From the NCBI GenBank assembly GCA_015486895.1, contig WFQT01000217.1:1-59994 (forward strand): DNA of 59,994 nucleotides. The letters are read 5' to 3'. Within the stretch, counting starts at the first letter, position 1, and every line of letters begins with the position of its first letter. The notes beneath the pieces are model-generated. The model made no database searches. It was not told where the DNA came from and saw only the letters and a program-made list of their open reading frames with translations. Shown here in pieces: positions 8,162 to 17,383 of this stretch. The position numbers and the translations under genes are program-made. The DNA is from Anaerolineae bacterium. Lineage in GTDB: Bacteria > Chloroflexota > Anaerolineae > JAADDB01.

Positions 8162-11100
8162 ATGGAACGACGTCAAGACGATTTCGTGCATTTGCACGTC
8201 CATAGCGAGTATTCACTCTTAGATGGCCTCAGCCGCATTCCAGAACTGGTAGCCCGGGCGAAAGAAATGGGACAGCCGGCCTTAGCGCTCACCGACCACG
8301 GCGTCATGCACGGAGTCATTGAGTTTTACAAAGAAGCCGAGAAAGCTAACATCAAGCCTATCATCGGGGTGGAAGCCTATTTGGCGACACGTCGCATGAC
8401 CGATCGGGATCCACAGTTAGACCGCAAACCATACCATTTGCTCCTCTTGGCTCAAAATCAGACCGGCTACAAGAACCTGCTCCAACTCATTTCCGAGGCC
8501 CAACTCAAAGGATTCTATCAAAAACCGAGATTTGACCACGAACTCCTGGCTAAACATGCGGAAGGGCTCATCGCCACCACCGGCTGCATGGCAGCAGAAA
8601 TCCCGCAGTTGATGAACCGGGGACAAGACGCTGCCGCCGAGCATCAACTCCAATGGTACATAAACCTATTTGGCCAGGAACGTTTCTTCGTCGAACTGCA
8701 AGAACACGGCATCGAAGCACTGACCCAAATTAACCGCAAGCTGCTAAGGCTGGCAAAGAAATACGACTTAAGAGTCATCGCCACCAATGATGTGCATTAC
8801 GTGCGCCAGGAAGATGCTCCGGCCCACGACGTGCTCCTCTGCGTACAGACCAAATCTACCCTGCGCGATCCAAAGCGCATGCGCATGAGTGATAATTCCT
8901 ACTATCTGAAAAGCGGCGCCGAGATGATGCAACTTTTCAAGGAAACGCCGGAGGCACTTTACAACACCTTAGATATCGCCGAAATGTGCGAGATAGATCT
9001 ACATAAACAAGGCTATCACTTGCCCCATTTCGCCGTTCCAGAAGGTTTCAACGAGGAAACTTACCTGCGCCACCTTTGCCAAACTGGCCTGCAAAACCGC
9101 TACGGGGCTCGGGCAGATAACGCTGATGTGCAAAAGAGGCTTAATTACGAATTAGACGTTATCCACAGCATGGGCTTCGATGCTTATTTTCTCATCGTTC
9201 GCGACCTGGTCATGTACGCCAAGGAACACGGTATCTGGTGGAATGTACGCGGCTCCGGAGCGAGCAGCTTGGTGGCCTATAGTTTATACATCACCCATTT
9301 AGATCCGCTACCGCACAAACTCATCTTTGAACGTTTTCTCAACCCCAGCCGGGTAAGCATGCCGGACATCGACCTGGATTTCCCCGATGACCGGCGAGAT
9401 GAGCTTATTCAGTACACAGTACAAAAGTACGGCCAAGAAAACGTGGCCCAAATCATCACTTTCGGCACCATGGGTCCTCGGGCCGTCATTCGGGATGTAG
9501 GCCGGGTCATGGACTTAGAATTGCGCCAGGTAGATCGCATTGCCAAGTTAGTGCCTCCCGGCCCGCATACAAAAATCGCGGACGCGCTGAAACAACCAGA
9601 CCTAAAAGAAGAAATAGAAAAGAACGAAGAAGTCCGTGAGCTTATCAAGATCGCACAACGATTGGAAGGTATCACTCGCCACGCATCCACGCACGCCGCG
9701 GGGGTCATCATTTCGGACAAGCCACTGGTTAACTACACCCCCTTACACCGCATTGCCCGTGAAGGTCCTATCGGGGTAATGACGGAATTCGTTGGCGAGA
9801 CTTTAGAAGGCGATATCGGCCTGCTCAAAGTGGACTTCCTGGGGTTAGCCACCCTGACCATCATGCAACGTGCTGCTGCCCTCATCGAAGCCCGGCATGG
9901 CGTCAAACTCGCCTTAGAAACAATCCCCACCGACGACCCAGAAAGCTACAAACTACTTTCGACCGGGGAAGTCACGGGTATTTTCCAGGTCGAATCTCCC
10001 GGCATGCGGCGGGTGCTGCGCAACATGCAGCCGACCCAATTGTCGCACATCATCGCTACTGTGGCGCTGTATCGCCCCGGGCCAATGGATTACATTGATA
10101 ATTTCATCGCCCGCATGCACGGCGAAGCAGAAATCAGCTATCGCCACCCTATCCTGGAATCCATCTTGGGCGAAACGTACGGTGTCATCGTTTACCAGGA
10201 ACAAATCATCCAGATCGCCACCCAAATGGCCGGCTATGAGCCGGGCGAAGCAGACTACATCCGTAAAGCAGTCTCCAAGAAAAAAAAGGAGGAGCTGCTG
10301 CATCACCGGCAAAAATTCATCGCCGGAGCAATAGCCAACGGCATCAAAAAGGAAATCGCAGAGGCCGTCTTCGGCGACATTGAGAAATTCGCCCGCTATG
10401 GTTTTAACAAAGCCCACGCCGTCGACTATGCTACCATCACCGTGCAAACGGCTTACATGAAAGCCCACTACCCCCTGGAATACATGGCTGCCCTGCTGGA
10501 TGTGGAAATTCATGACCAGGAAAAGGTCGCCAAGTTTATCAGGGACGCCCGGCGGATGGGCATCGCCATTCTGCCACCAGATATCAATGGCAGTAATAAA
10601 TCATTCACGATTGAATCTCTACCGCCGGAGGAAGCTCTTTCCCTGGGGATCGAACAAAAAAGTGATTACGCATTCCCCGTGCCGCCAGGCGCGGCCATTC
10701 ACTTTGGCTTAGCAGCGATAAAGAATGTCGGCGAGGGCCCGGTGGATGTCATCTTAACTGCCCGGCGTGAAGGCGGCCCATTCCGCTCCTTAGAATCTTT
10801 CGCCCAGCGTGTAGACTTGCGCCAGGTAGGCAAGCGAGCCTTAGAGTCGTTGATCCGGGCTGGAGCTTTTAAGAGATTTGGTAACCACCAACAGCTCTTG
10901 GAAGTCATGAACCAACTGGTGGGTATCAGTGCCGCCCACTTTGCCGCCAAAGACGCGGGGCAAGCCAGCCTTTTTGGCTTGTTGGGGGAAAAGGAAACCG
11001 TTAGCGAGATCGTTTTGCCCGATATACCGGCGCCACAGGAGAACACCCTCCTGACATGGGAGAAAGAGTACGTCGGCGTGTACATCACCTCTCATCCCTT

Positions 11101-11881
11101 GGAGAAACTCAGCGTGGATCTGGAGAAGTTCATAAATTTCCATTGCGACGAATTCGACAATGATCTTGTCGGCCATCAAGTTACTCTCGTCGGACTCATT
11201 ACCAAAACAAAGCGGCTAACAACACGCAAAGGGGATGCGATGCTCATTGTCACCATGGAAGACTTGCGCGACGGATGCAATGTGGTGGTCTTCCCCAAAA
11301 CTTACCAGGCAACCCGGGAACTATGGAAAGAGCAACAAATCGTACAAGTCCGAGGAAAAGTCAACAAGCGTGACAAGGATTTTAGCATCATTGCCGAAGA
11401 GGCGACCGACAGACTGATAGAAGCCTCCGCAGCCCAGCGGCCAAGAAATGGCCGTAAGGAGTATCCTACGCCCCCACAAGAACTCTCGCCGTCTCCACCC
11501 ACACACATTGCTGAAGCGCCCCCCCCCTGGTTAGATCAGGAAGCCGAGGAAATTGCACCACCTCCACCGGTGGAGACGCCACCTCTCCCCTCGCAAGAAG
11601 CAGTGTCCGAACCAGCCAAGGAAGTGCGCATCTATTTCCAACGCAGTCAAGATGCCGCCGCTGACATTCACAAACTACAAACTATCTACCAGCTATTGAC
11701 TGAAACATCCGGATTAGACACTTTTTCCATTTTCATCCCGGTGTCCAGGAAACTCGTTGAAGTTACCTTTCCCAAAAACAAGACCCATTGGTCGGAGCAA
11801 TTAGCCGGCAAATTAGAAACCATTATTGACAAGGATGCTATCCAAGTGCAGGAAATCGCTGCCCATTCAACAACGAAATAG
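8162..11881 (+). CDS. dnaE: DNA polymerase III alpha subunit
   Basis: 1239 residues, the replicative polymerase catalytic subunit. The N-terminal PHP domain starts at HLHVHSEYSLLDG (~9-21) and keeps its His-rich metal motifs. The palm carries PDIDLDFPDD (~400-409) and the fingers include VYQEQIIQIA and FNKAHAVDYA. A helix-hairpin-helix region, an OB fold (VTLVGLITKTKRLTTRKG) and a Pro-rich linker precede a ~80-residue C-terminal domain. Length fits DnaE1. Upstream are its own promoter and structured leader. The linker codons include a run of nine C (11519-11527), a possible slippage site; an A8 run also occurs at 10280-10287. Confidence 0.97.
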   Translation: MERRQDDFVHLHVHSEYSLLDGLSRIPELVARAKEMGQPALALTDHGVMHGVIEFYKEAEKANIKPIIGVEAYLATRRMTDRDPQLDRKPYHLLLLAQNQTGYKNLLQLISEAQLKGFYQKPRFDHELLAKHAEGLIATTGCMAAEIPQLMNRGQDAAAEHQLQWYINLFGQERFFVELQEHGIEALTQINRKLLRLAKKYDLRVIATNDVHYVRQEDAPAHDVLLCVQTKSTLRDPKRMRMSDNSYYLKSGAEMMQLFKETPEALYNTLDIAEMCEIDLHKQGYHLPHFAVPEGFNEETYLRHLCQTGLQNRYGARADNADVQKRLNYELDVIHSMGFDAYFLIVRDLVMYAKEHGIWWNVRGSGASSLVAYSLYITHLDPLPHKLIFERFLNPSRVSMPDIDLDFPDDRRDELIQYTVQKYGQENVAQIITFGTMGPRAVIRDVGRVMDLELRQVDRIAKLVPPGPHTKIADALKQPDLKEEIEKNEEVRELIKIAQRLEGITRHASTHAAGVIISDKPLVNYTPLHRIAREGPIGVMTEFVGETLEGDIGLLKVDFLGLATLTIMQRAAALIEARHGVKLALETIPTDDPESYKLLSTGEVTGIFQVESPGMRRVLRNMQPTQLSHIIATVALYRPGPMDYIDNFIARMHGEAEISYRHPILESILGETYGVIVYQEQIIQIATQMAGYEPGEADYIRKAVSKKKKEELLHHRQKFIAGAIANGIKKEIAEAVFGDIEKFARYGFNKAHAVDYATITVQTAYMKAHYPLEYMAALLDVEIHDQEKVAKFIRDARRMGIAILPPDINGSNKSFTIESLPPEEALSLGIEQKSDYAFPVPPGAAIHFGLAAIKNVGEGPVDVILTARREGGPFRSLESFAQRVDLRQVGKRALESLIRAGAFKRFGNHQQLLEVMNQLVGISAAHFAAKDAGQASLFGLLGEKETVSEIVLPDIPAPQENTLLTWEKEYVGVYITSHPLEKLSVDLEKFINFHCDEFDNDLVGHQVTLVGLITKTKRLTTRKGDAMLIVTMEDLRDGCNVVVFPKTYQATRELWKEQQIVQVRGKVNKRDKDFSIIAEEATDRLIEASAAQRPRNGRKEYPTPPQELSPSPPTHIAEAPPPWLDQEAEEIAPPPPVETPPLPSQEAVSEPAKEVRIYFQRSQDAAADIHKLQTIYQLLTETSGLDTFSIFIPVSRKLVEVTFPKNKTHWSEQLAGKLETIIDKDAIQVQEIAAHSTTK

Positions 11882-12053
11882 AGTCATGGTTCATTTTGCC
11901 TATCACGCCGCTATATAATCAGGTCTGGTTTACAAGGCGTCATGCGGGCTGCGTATTGCGGTAGCATAATGCCCCGTTCAAAATCGAACATTGAGGCAAT
12001 ACACAGTACGGACTACGAGGATCAGAATGAGAAACTGACCTGGTTTGTAAAGA

Positions 12054-12351
12054 AGTGGAGTCTGGCGAGAATGACGTTTTAGGTTCAGCCTAACTATCTT
12101 CACCGCAGATTGCATGGATTAAAAACACGGTTACTACTTAGCCTTCCCAACAATTGGACGCTGATACACGCTGATTTTCGCTGATCGCTTCTGGTTTATT
12201 TGCTTTATCTGCGTGAAATCTGCGTTCTATTTGCTCAAGGCTGAGCAGTCACAGAACATGAAAAGAAAAATAGATTTTCATTTGCTTTTCGACCCAAATC
12301 TGCGAAGTTCTGTGTTTTTCTGTAGCTAAAATAAAAACACCAGAGTCCAGT
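12054..12351 (-). repeat. MITE-like repeat family B, copy 2 (contains a family C element)
   Basis: Terminal inverted repeats AGTGGAGTCTGGCG (12054-12067) and CACCAGAGTCCAGT (12338-12351) match at 11 of 14 positions. Read on the minus strand it aligns almost throughout with 7605-7907. One ATCAGCG unit is missing from the nested C part relative to copy 1. Confidence 0.85.
12130..12252 (-). repeat. Family C element nested in B copy 2
   Basis: Ends GTTACTACTTAGCCTT (12130-12145) and AAGGCTGAGCAGTCAC (12237-12252) are inverted repeats of the family C type. The flanking B sequence has the same junctions as copy 1, so both B copies descend from one composite. Confidence 0.78.
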
Positions 12352-12422
12352 GAAGAAGAAAGGGGCACAAAATGAGCCATGTCCAAATATTCTCATTATT
12401 TCCATAGGAAAGGGGTCAGAAA

Positions 12423-13727
12423 ATGTCCGTCGATGAAATGAAGCAAGCATCCAAAAAAATTATTTATTCCTGGGCCTTATATGATTGGGCCAATTCCGCT
12501 TTTGCGACTACCATCATGGCTGCGGTCCTGCCGACCTTTTACAGTGACGTTGCCGCCAAAGGGTTATCCCCGGTAACTGCCAGTAGCTACTGGGGATATA
12601 CTAACACAATCGCCATGCTACTAATTGCTATCATGGCACCAATTTTAGGCGCTATGGCAGACCATAGCGGGGCAAAGAAGCGGTATTTAGGCTCTTTCGC
12701 CAGCATTGGCATCCTGGCCACTGCGGGAATGTATTTCATCACCACCGGCGATTGGCTTTTTGCCTCAGTGCTCTACATTTTTGGCCGTTTCGGTTTCGCC
12801 GGGGCAAATATCTTCTACGATTCCCTGTTACCTCACATCGCCGGAGAAGACAAAATTGACCAGGTCTCCGCCCTCGGTTACGCTACCGGTTACTTAGGCG
12901 GCGGCTTACTGCTGTTGCTCAACCTGGCCTGGATTATGATGCCCCAGAAATTCGGCTTTGCCAATGCCGAAATTGCCACCCGTGCTTCCTTCATCAGCGT
13001 CGCCGTCTGGTGGGCCATTTTCTCCGTCCCCCTCTTCAGGAACGTGCCAGAACCGAAAGCGGTGCGGATGACTGGGGAATCGGCACACCCTGTCATCGCT
13101 GGTTTCCAACGTATTGCCAAGACCTTCTCAGAAATCCGGAATTATAAAGAGCTGTTCAAGTTCCTCATCGCTTTTTGGCTATACAATGATGGTATCGGCA
13201 CCATCATTATCATGGCGGTGATTTACGGTAAAGAGATTGGCATTGGTACCAGTGACTTAATCGGCGCTATCCTCATGATTCAATTTGTCGGCGTTCCCTT
13301 CTCATTGCTATTCGGACGCATACCTCACTGGATAGGCAATACCAAACGAGCTATTCTGTTGGCTTTAGGCGTTTACACTCTCGTCGCCATTGGCGGCTAC
13401 TTCATGCAAACAGCTTTGCACTTCTGGATGTTAGGAATCATGGTTGCCATGGTACAAGGTGGTAGCCAGGCCCTCAGCCGCTCTCTCTACGGAGCTATGA
13501 CGCCCAAAGCAAAGTCTGCTGAAATGTTCGGCTTCTATGATGTCAGTTCCAAGTTTGCCGGCATCATTGGGCCAGCACTCTTTGGCGCGATTGGCCAGCT
13601 CACCGGCTCCAGCCGCTTGAGCATCGTTTCGTTGATTATTTTCTTCATCATAGGCGGCGGGTTACTCTCGACGGTGGATGAGAAAGCTGGTATTGCCGCT
13701 GCCCGTCGATTAGATAGTCAAGTATAG
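12423..13727 (+). CDS. MFS transporter, UMF1/Atg22-like
   Basis: 434 residues with about 12 membrane helices. The start IIYSWALYDWANSAFATTIMAAVLPTFY is the signature of the UMF1 family, related to yeast vacuolar Atg22 amino-acid exporters. The central loop and second half (FLIAFWLYNDGIGTIIIMAVIYG) also fit. Start ATG 12423 follows GGAAAGGGG. Substrate unknown; related proteins are thought to move amino acids or other small solutes. Confidence 0.85.
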   Translation: MSVDEMKQASKKIIYSWALYDWANSAFATTIMAAVLPTFYSDVAAKGLSPVTASSYWGYTNTIAMLLIAIMAPILGAMADHSGAKKRYLGSFASIGILATAGMYFITTGDWLFASVLYIFGRFGFAGANIFYDSLLPHIAGEDKIDQVSALGYATGYLGGGLLLLLNLAWIMMPQKFGFANAEIATRASFISVAVWWAIFSVPLFRNVPEPKAVRMTGESAHPVIAGFQRIAKTFSEIRNYKELFKFLIAFWLYNDGIGTIIIMAVIYGKEIGIGTSDLIGAILMIQFVGVPFSLLFGRIPHWIGNTKRAILLALGVYTLVAIGGYFMQTALHFWMLGIMVAMVQGGSQALSRSLYGAMTPKAKSAEMFGFYDVSSKFAGIIGPALFGAIGQLTGSSRLSIVSLIIFFIIGGGLLSTVDEKAGIAAARRLDSQV

Positions 13728-13769
13728 CCTGTAACTATCGCAGGACAACCATAGGCAAAGGGGAAACAC

Positions 13770-15278
13770 ATGCCAGAGTTCGCTATCAACCCTTTCACCC
13801 ACCAACTTTTGACCTTCCTGCAGGAAAAGGGATGGCAACCTTACCTGGTAGGCGGCTACGTCCGCGATTCACTCCTAAAGCGACCCAGCCACGACATCGA
13901 CATCGTGGTGGCCAGCGAGGCGCGCCGGGCAGCGCGCCTGCTGGCCGACCACTTTGGCGGTGCCTATTATGACTTAGACTCAGAGCGGGATTTCGGACGC
14001 GCTATCTTCTTGCCCACCCAAGCAGACGACTTACCCTTAGAAGTGGATGTAACGTCATTCCAAGGGAAAGATATCAACAGTGATTTAGCCGACCGGGACT
14101 TTACGATCAATGCTATGGCGCTGACGCTAACGCCAGAGCCCCGGCTAATTGATCCCTTTCATGGTTATGAGGATTTGCAGGCATGCCTGTTACGCCCGGC
14201 AACCCCAGATGCTTTGAAGGCGGACCCGGTACGTCTACTGCGAGCCATCCGTTTTGCCTTAGCGCTGCATTATCACTGTACAGAAGACTTAATCACCGCC
14301 ATTCCAGTACAGGCGCCTTTACTGGCACAAGTCAGTCCAGAGCGTCTGCGAGACGAATGGCATCGCATTTTAGCCGGGCCCCATCCCGCCGGCGGCATAT
14401 TGCTAATGGACCGCTTCGCTCTTTTACCCCACCTCCTACCAGAACTGGTCGCTTTGCACGACGTAGAACAGCCAGAAGTGCACCAGCATGACGCCTTCCT
14501 CCACACCGTAACCGTCTTACGCTACCTCAACGGCTGGCTGCGCTGGCTCGATGGCTCATCCGACCGCCCACCCGGCCTTTTCTCTAAAGATAGTCAGGCG
14601 CACTTGCAGCCATTTCGCTCCTGGCTAAAAGACACTCTCGCTGAGCCACTAACCGCCGACCGTCCCCGTTCCTTGGCTTTGCTCTGGGGAGCTCTACTGC
14701 ATGATGTGGGCAAAGCCACAACACAGAGCCGGGACCAAGACGGCCGCTTACACTTTTTCGGTCACGAAACAGTCGGACAGAAAATGGCCAAACAGGTAGC
14801 CGAACGGTTCCGCCTTAGTCGTCCAGAGGTCAGCCGGATACAACAACTGGTGCAATACCATATGCTGCTGCATTATCTGTTTCACAGCGTGGAAGGAGCG
14901 GAACCGCCCTTGCCGAAACGCCGGGCATTGTTTCGCTTATTCCGGGACACGGAAGAAGTTCTACCGGAATTGATTTTGCTCTTCTTAGCCGACGTTCAGG
15001 GCACCTACGAGCGCCGCTTAATAAAAAATGACTGGCAGCGGCGGCTACAGATGGCCGCCGGCTTACTGGAAGCTCTTCGCAATGAGCGCGATATTATCTT
15101 GCCGCGCCCGCTACTTAACGGCAACGAAGTAATGGCAATACTGAGCCTACCGCCGGGGCCGGCAGTAGGGCGGCTCTTGCAGGCAATGCAGGAAGCGCAA
15201 GCTACCGGGGAGATCACCGATAGAGAAAGCGCCATCGTCTGGACCCGGCAATGGCGGGATGTGCCGTCATCATTGTAG
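13770..15278 (+). CDS. tRNA nucleotidyltransferase / poly(A) polymerase family with HD domain
   Basis: 502 residues. The class II nucleotidyltransferase head has LVGGYVRDSLL (GG at 28-29) and HDIDIVV (catalytic Asp pair 42/44), followed by DRDFTINAMAL and RLLRAIRFA. An HD phosphohydrolase motif (LLHDVGKATT, His ~311) lies in the C-terminal half, as in bacterial CCA-adding enzymes with HD domains. It adds or repairs CCA ends of tRNA; a poly(A) polymerase or A-adding role cannot be excluded by motif alone. Starts 42 bases after the transporter, likely cotranscribed. Confidence 0.85.
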   Translation: MPEFAINPFTHQLLTFLQEKGWQPYLVGGYVRDSLLKRPSHDIDIVVASEARRAARLLADHFGGAYYDLDSERDFGRAIFLPTQADDLPLEVDVTSFQGKDINSDLADRDFTINAMALTLTPEPRLIDPFHGYEDLQACLLRPATPDALKADPVRLLRAIRFALALHYHCTEDLITAIPVQAPLLAQVSPERLRDEWHRILAGPHPAGGILLMDRFALLPHLLPELVALHDVEQPEVHQHDAFLHTVTVLRYLNGWLRWLDGSSDRPPGLFSKDSQAHLQPFRSWLKDTLAEPLTADRPRSLALLWGALLHDVGKATTQSRDQDGRLHFFGHETVGQKMAKQVAERFRLSRPEVSRIQQLVQYHMLLHYLFHSVEGAEPPLPKRRALFRLFRDTEEVLPELILLFLADVQGTYERRLIKNDWQRRLQMAAGLLEALRNERDIILPRPLLNGNEVMAILSLPPGPAVGRLLQAMQEAQATGEITDRESAIVWTRQWRDVPSSL

Positions 15279-15404
15279 AGGTGCCCCTACGACACCTTTC
15301 CGTTCCTCACCAGCTACCTTCCCAACAGCTTGCGCTGGAAATATGACCTCACATCCGTTCCACAAGGCGATTGCAAAAGCGCGCTCCTACTTATTGAGAA
15401 GACC

Positions 15405-15582
15405 GACATGGTTCATTTCAAATCGAAACAATCTTGACAAATAGGGCTGGAAAGAAAGCCACGGAAAGGCACAGAAAAGACTGAAGATAAGAATATTTTT
15501 CGTGTAATTCTGTGTCATTCCGTGGCCTAATTAGCTGCTACGTCTCAGTAAATCTATCAAGATAGGAAATAGCTCTTTTGAA
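15405..15582 (-). repeat. Intergenic repeat family A, copy 3 (reverse orientation)
   Basis: On the minus strand it aligns with 29395-29580, including the outer block TTCAAAAGAGCTATTT, which is missing from copy 1. Inverted repeats: CTTGACAAAT (15433-15442) and ATCTATCAAG (15552-15561). It fills about half of the 367-bp gap between the nucleotidyltransferase and HAD genes; the remainder holds nothing recognised besides the promoter at 15605. Confidence 0.82.
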
Positions 15583-15604
15583 GCACGCCAGAAGACTAAA
15601 TTTC

Positions 15605-15613
15605 TGCTATAAT
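15605..15613 (+). promoter_or_regulatory. Extended -10 promoter of the HAD gene
   Basis: TGCTATAAT (15605-15613), an extended -10 element, 33 bases before the ATG and just outside repeat A. No good -35 hexamer is visible. Confidence 0.5.
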
Positions 15614-15645
15614 GGGAATCCATCTTTGACGCTATAGGTGTTTCA

Positions 15646-16272
15646 ATGTCCCCAAGCTGCTCCATAAAAGGAATCATCTTCGACTTCGGTGGTGTGCTGG
15701 CCGAGGAAGAAGCGCGCAACCAGCTTTTGCTGACATTCGATCGCCAGCTCGACCTACCACCTGGTACTATCCGCCACACGCTTTACAGCGGCGATAACTG
15801 GGAAGCAGCCTCCACGGGGAAAATTACACACCGGGAGCACTGGGAAGCTACACCTGCTCCTCATTGGGCGGAACAATTACCACCGGAATTTGCACACTTG
15901 CAAGAGGACAATTTCTACGGCCAGCCTCTTGATGAAAAGATGGTTCAAATCGTGATCAAAATGAGTCAACACCACAAGATAGCTCTGTGCAGCAATGCTT
16001 TCCCTTCCCTCTTACGACACTTGCAGGAACGTCCGGAACTCTTTGCCGCTTTCGACGCTATTATCATCTCCGCATTGGTGGGCATGCGCAAACCGGACCC
16101 GGCCATTTACCGGCTAACGGCCAAGCAATTACAGTTGGCTCCGGAGAATTGTCTATTGATCGATGACCAAGCCCGCAATACGGAAGTAGCAGCGCAAATC
16201 GGCATGCAAACATTACGCTTCGACGACAGGGAAAAAACGGTGAAGCGGCTGCACCAAATGGGACTGTTATAG
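15646..16272 (+). CDS. HAD-superfamily hydrolase (subfamily IA)
   Basis: 208 residues. HAD motif I is IIFDFGGVLAEE (Asp ~12; the usual second Asp is Gly, as in the epoxide-hydrolase-N-terminal/YihX-like branch). Motif II is ALCSNAF, the motif III Lys lies in RKPDPAIY, and motif IV is LLIDDQARN. Likely a small-molecule phosphatase; substrate unknown. It converges with jag, 17 bases apart. Confidence 0.85.
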   Translation: MSPSCSIKGIIFDFGGVLAEEEARNQLLLTFDRQLDLPPGTIRHTLYSGDNWEAASTGKITHREHWEATPAPHWAEQLPPEFAHLQEDNFYGQPLDEKMVQIVIKMSQHHKIALCSNAFPSLLRHLQERPELFAAFDAIIISALVGMRKPDPAIYRLTAKQLQLAPENCLLIDDQARNTEVAAQIGMQTLRFDDREKTVKRLHQMGLL

Positions 16273-16289
16273 CCCACAGATAATACGGA

Positions 16290-17072
16290 TCAAGACTTCG
16301 GCGTGGGAAGAATGGTTACCCGCCGGCGGGGATGCTCGCCAACACTCTCAGTATACACCCCGGGATAATCGCGCAGCGTGAGGTGCACGATGCGCCGTTC
16401 CGAGGATGGCATCGCTTCCATTTTCACCGGCCGACCGCTCTCGACAACCTGCTTAGCCAGGCGCAGAGCTAATCTTTGCAAAGATTCACGCCGCCGCTTG
16501 CGATAAGACTCCACGTCTACGTTAATGCTGACCCAGTGCTTCACCCTCTGGTTCACAATCAGGCGCACCAAGTACTCCAAGGCACGCAATGTCTCAGATT
16601 GGCGACCTATGAGGGCGCCCAGGTCCTTGCCCTGCACATCCAGCACCAGCGGCGGATTATCCGGGTCCACATCAATGCCATCATCAACGTAATTGTCAAT
16701 GCTTACATCAAATCCAATATACTCCAATATAGTACGCAACGAAGCGCTGGCCATCTCAACAAGCTCTGGGGAATATAGGCTTGCCGCCTCGCTTGCAGTG
16801 CCGGCAGAGGCTGCCTTGACAGCCGATTCCTCTGACAACGCTGTCGGAACAACTGCCTCGACAGGCGCAGGCGCGGCAGAAGAATCCTTGTCCATCCCAA
16901 TGGGGATTAGCAGGACACGGGCATCAACAGCGCCAATACCAAACAGACCTTTATTGCCCTCGTTAATCACCTCAACTCGAACCTGGTCCTTGCGCAGGCC
17001 CAGTTCGGATAGTCCTTGTTCGATAGCCTCAGCAACACTTTTCCCTCGAAATTCTCGATTTTGCTTTTGCAT
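16290..17072 (-). CDS. jag: Jag/KhpB-like RNA-binding protein (Jag-N, KH, R3H)
   Basis: Start ATG 17072 follows AAAGGTGA; a longer frame to 17120 lacks such a site. 260 residues: Jag-N domain (REFRGKSVAEAIEQGLSELG ... NKGLFGIGAVDARVLL), a low-complexity Ala/Ser/Glu linker, a KH domain with GALIGRQSETLRALEYLV, and an R3H domain with SSERRIVHLTL. Family members bind RNA and affect cell division and cell wall; the gene normally follows yidC, as here. The KH loop reads GRQS rather than the common GKRG. Confidence 0.9.
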   Translation of the reverse strand: MQKQNREFRGKSVAEAIEQGLSELGLRKDQVRVEVINEGNKGLFGIGAVDARVLLIPIGMDKDSSAAPAPVEAVVPTALSEESAVKAASAGTASEAASLYSPELVEMASASLRTILEYIGFDVSIDNYVDDGIDVDPDNPPLVLDVQGKDLGALIGRQSETLRALEYLVRLIVNQRVKHWVSINVDVESYRKRRRESLQRLALRLAKQVVESGRPVKMEAMPSSERRIVHLTLRDYPGVYTESVGEHPRRRVTILPTPKS

Positions 17073-17186
17073 GGAATCACCTTTGCCCGATACCAGAAGG
17101 GCCCCAAAAAACGTATGCACTTATCAACAAAGTGCACTTTTCTTAGTAAGGAAGTGCTATCGTGTTCTCGTTCTCCTACCTATCTT

Positions 17187-17283
17187 CCTAACCTGGCCGA
17201 GCCAGAACCGAAAAGCAAACCACGGATTATATAGATTCCCACGGATTTTCGGTTTATCTAATTTGTGTAATCTGTGGTTCATC
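17187..17283 (-). repeat. Intergenic repeat family D, copy 1
   Basis: Palindromic: AACCACGGATTATATAGATT (17218-17237) against AATTTGTGTAATCTGTGGTT (17260-17279), imperfect over 20 bp. The adjoining block 17187-17220 recurs at 36638-36672. It lies in the 311-bp yidC-jag gap, which also holds a small hairpin ATACTG-CGGA-CAGTAT at 17333-17348. Confidence 0.6.
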
Positions 17284-17383
17284 TTCTTGCACCGTGTACA
17301 AGAAATTCGCTAATAAGATACTAATCTGCGGACATACTGCGGACAGTATACTCTCAAACCAGCGTGGATAGTCACAGTAAGGA

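Larger units (their letters stand above)
11882..12422. other. Gene-free stretch between dnaE and the MFS gene
   Basis: Holds family B copy 2. Its outer edges carry inverted copies of one motif: CATGGTTCATTTTGCC near 11886 and GGCACAAAATGAGCCATG near 12363. A hairpin-rich part at 11968-12006 has GTATTGC/GCAATAC and GTTC/GAAC stems. A TATAAT at about 11913 has no clear -35. No gene seen. Confidence 0.6.

Noticed and set aside
10280..10287. A8 followed by AGGAGG in dnaE as a programmed frameshift site
   Set aside because: The run encodes a conserved Lys-rich stretch in the catalytic core; a shift here would give a non-functional polymerase and no stimulatory structure is evident.
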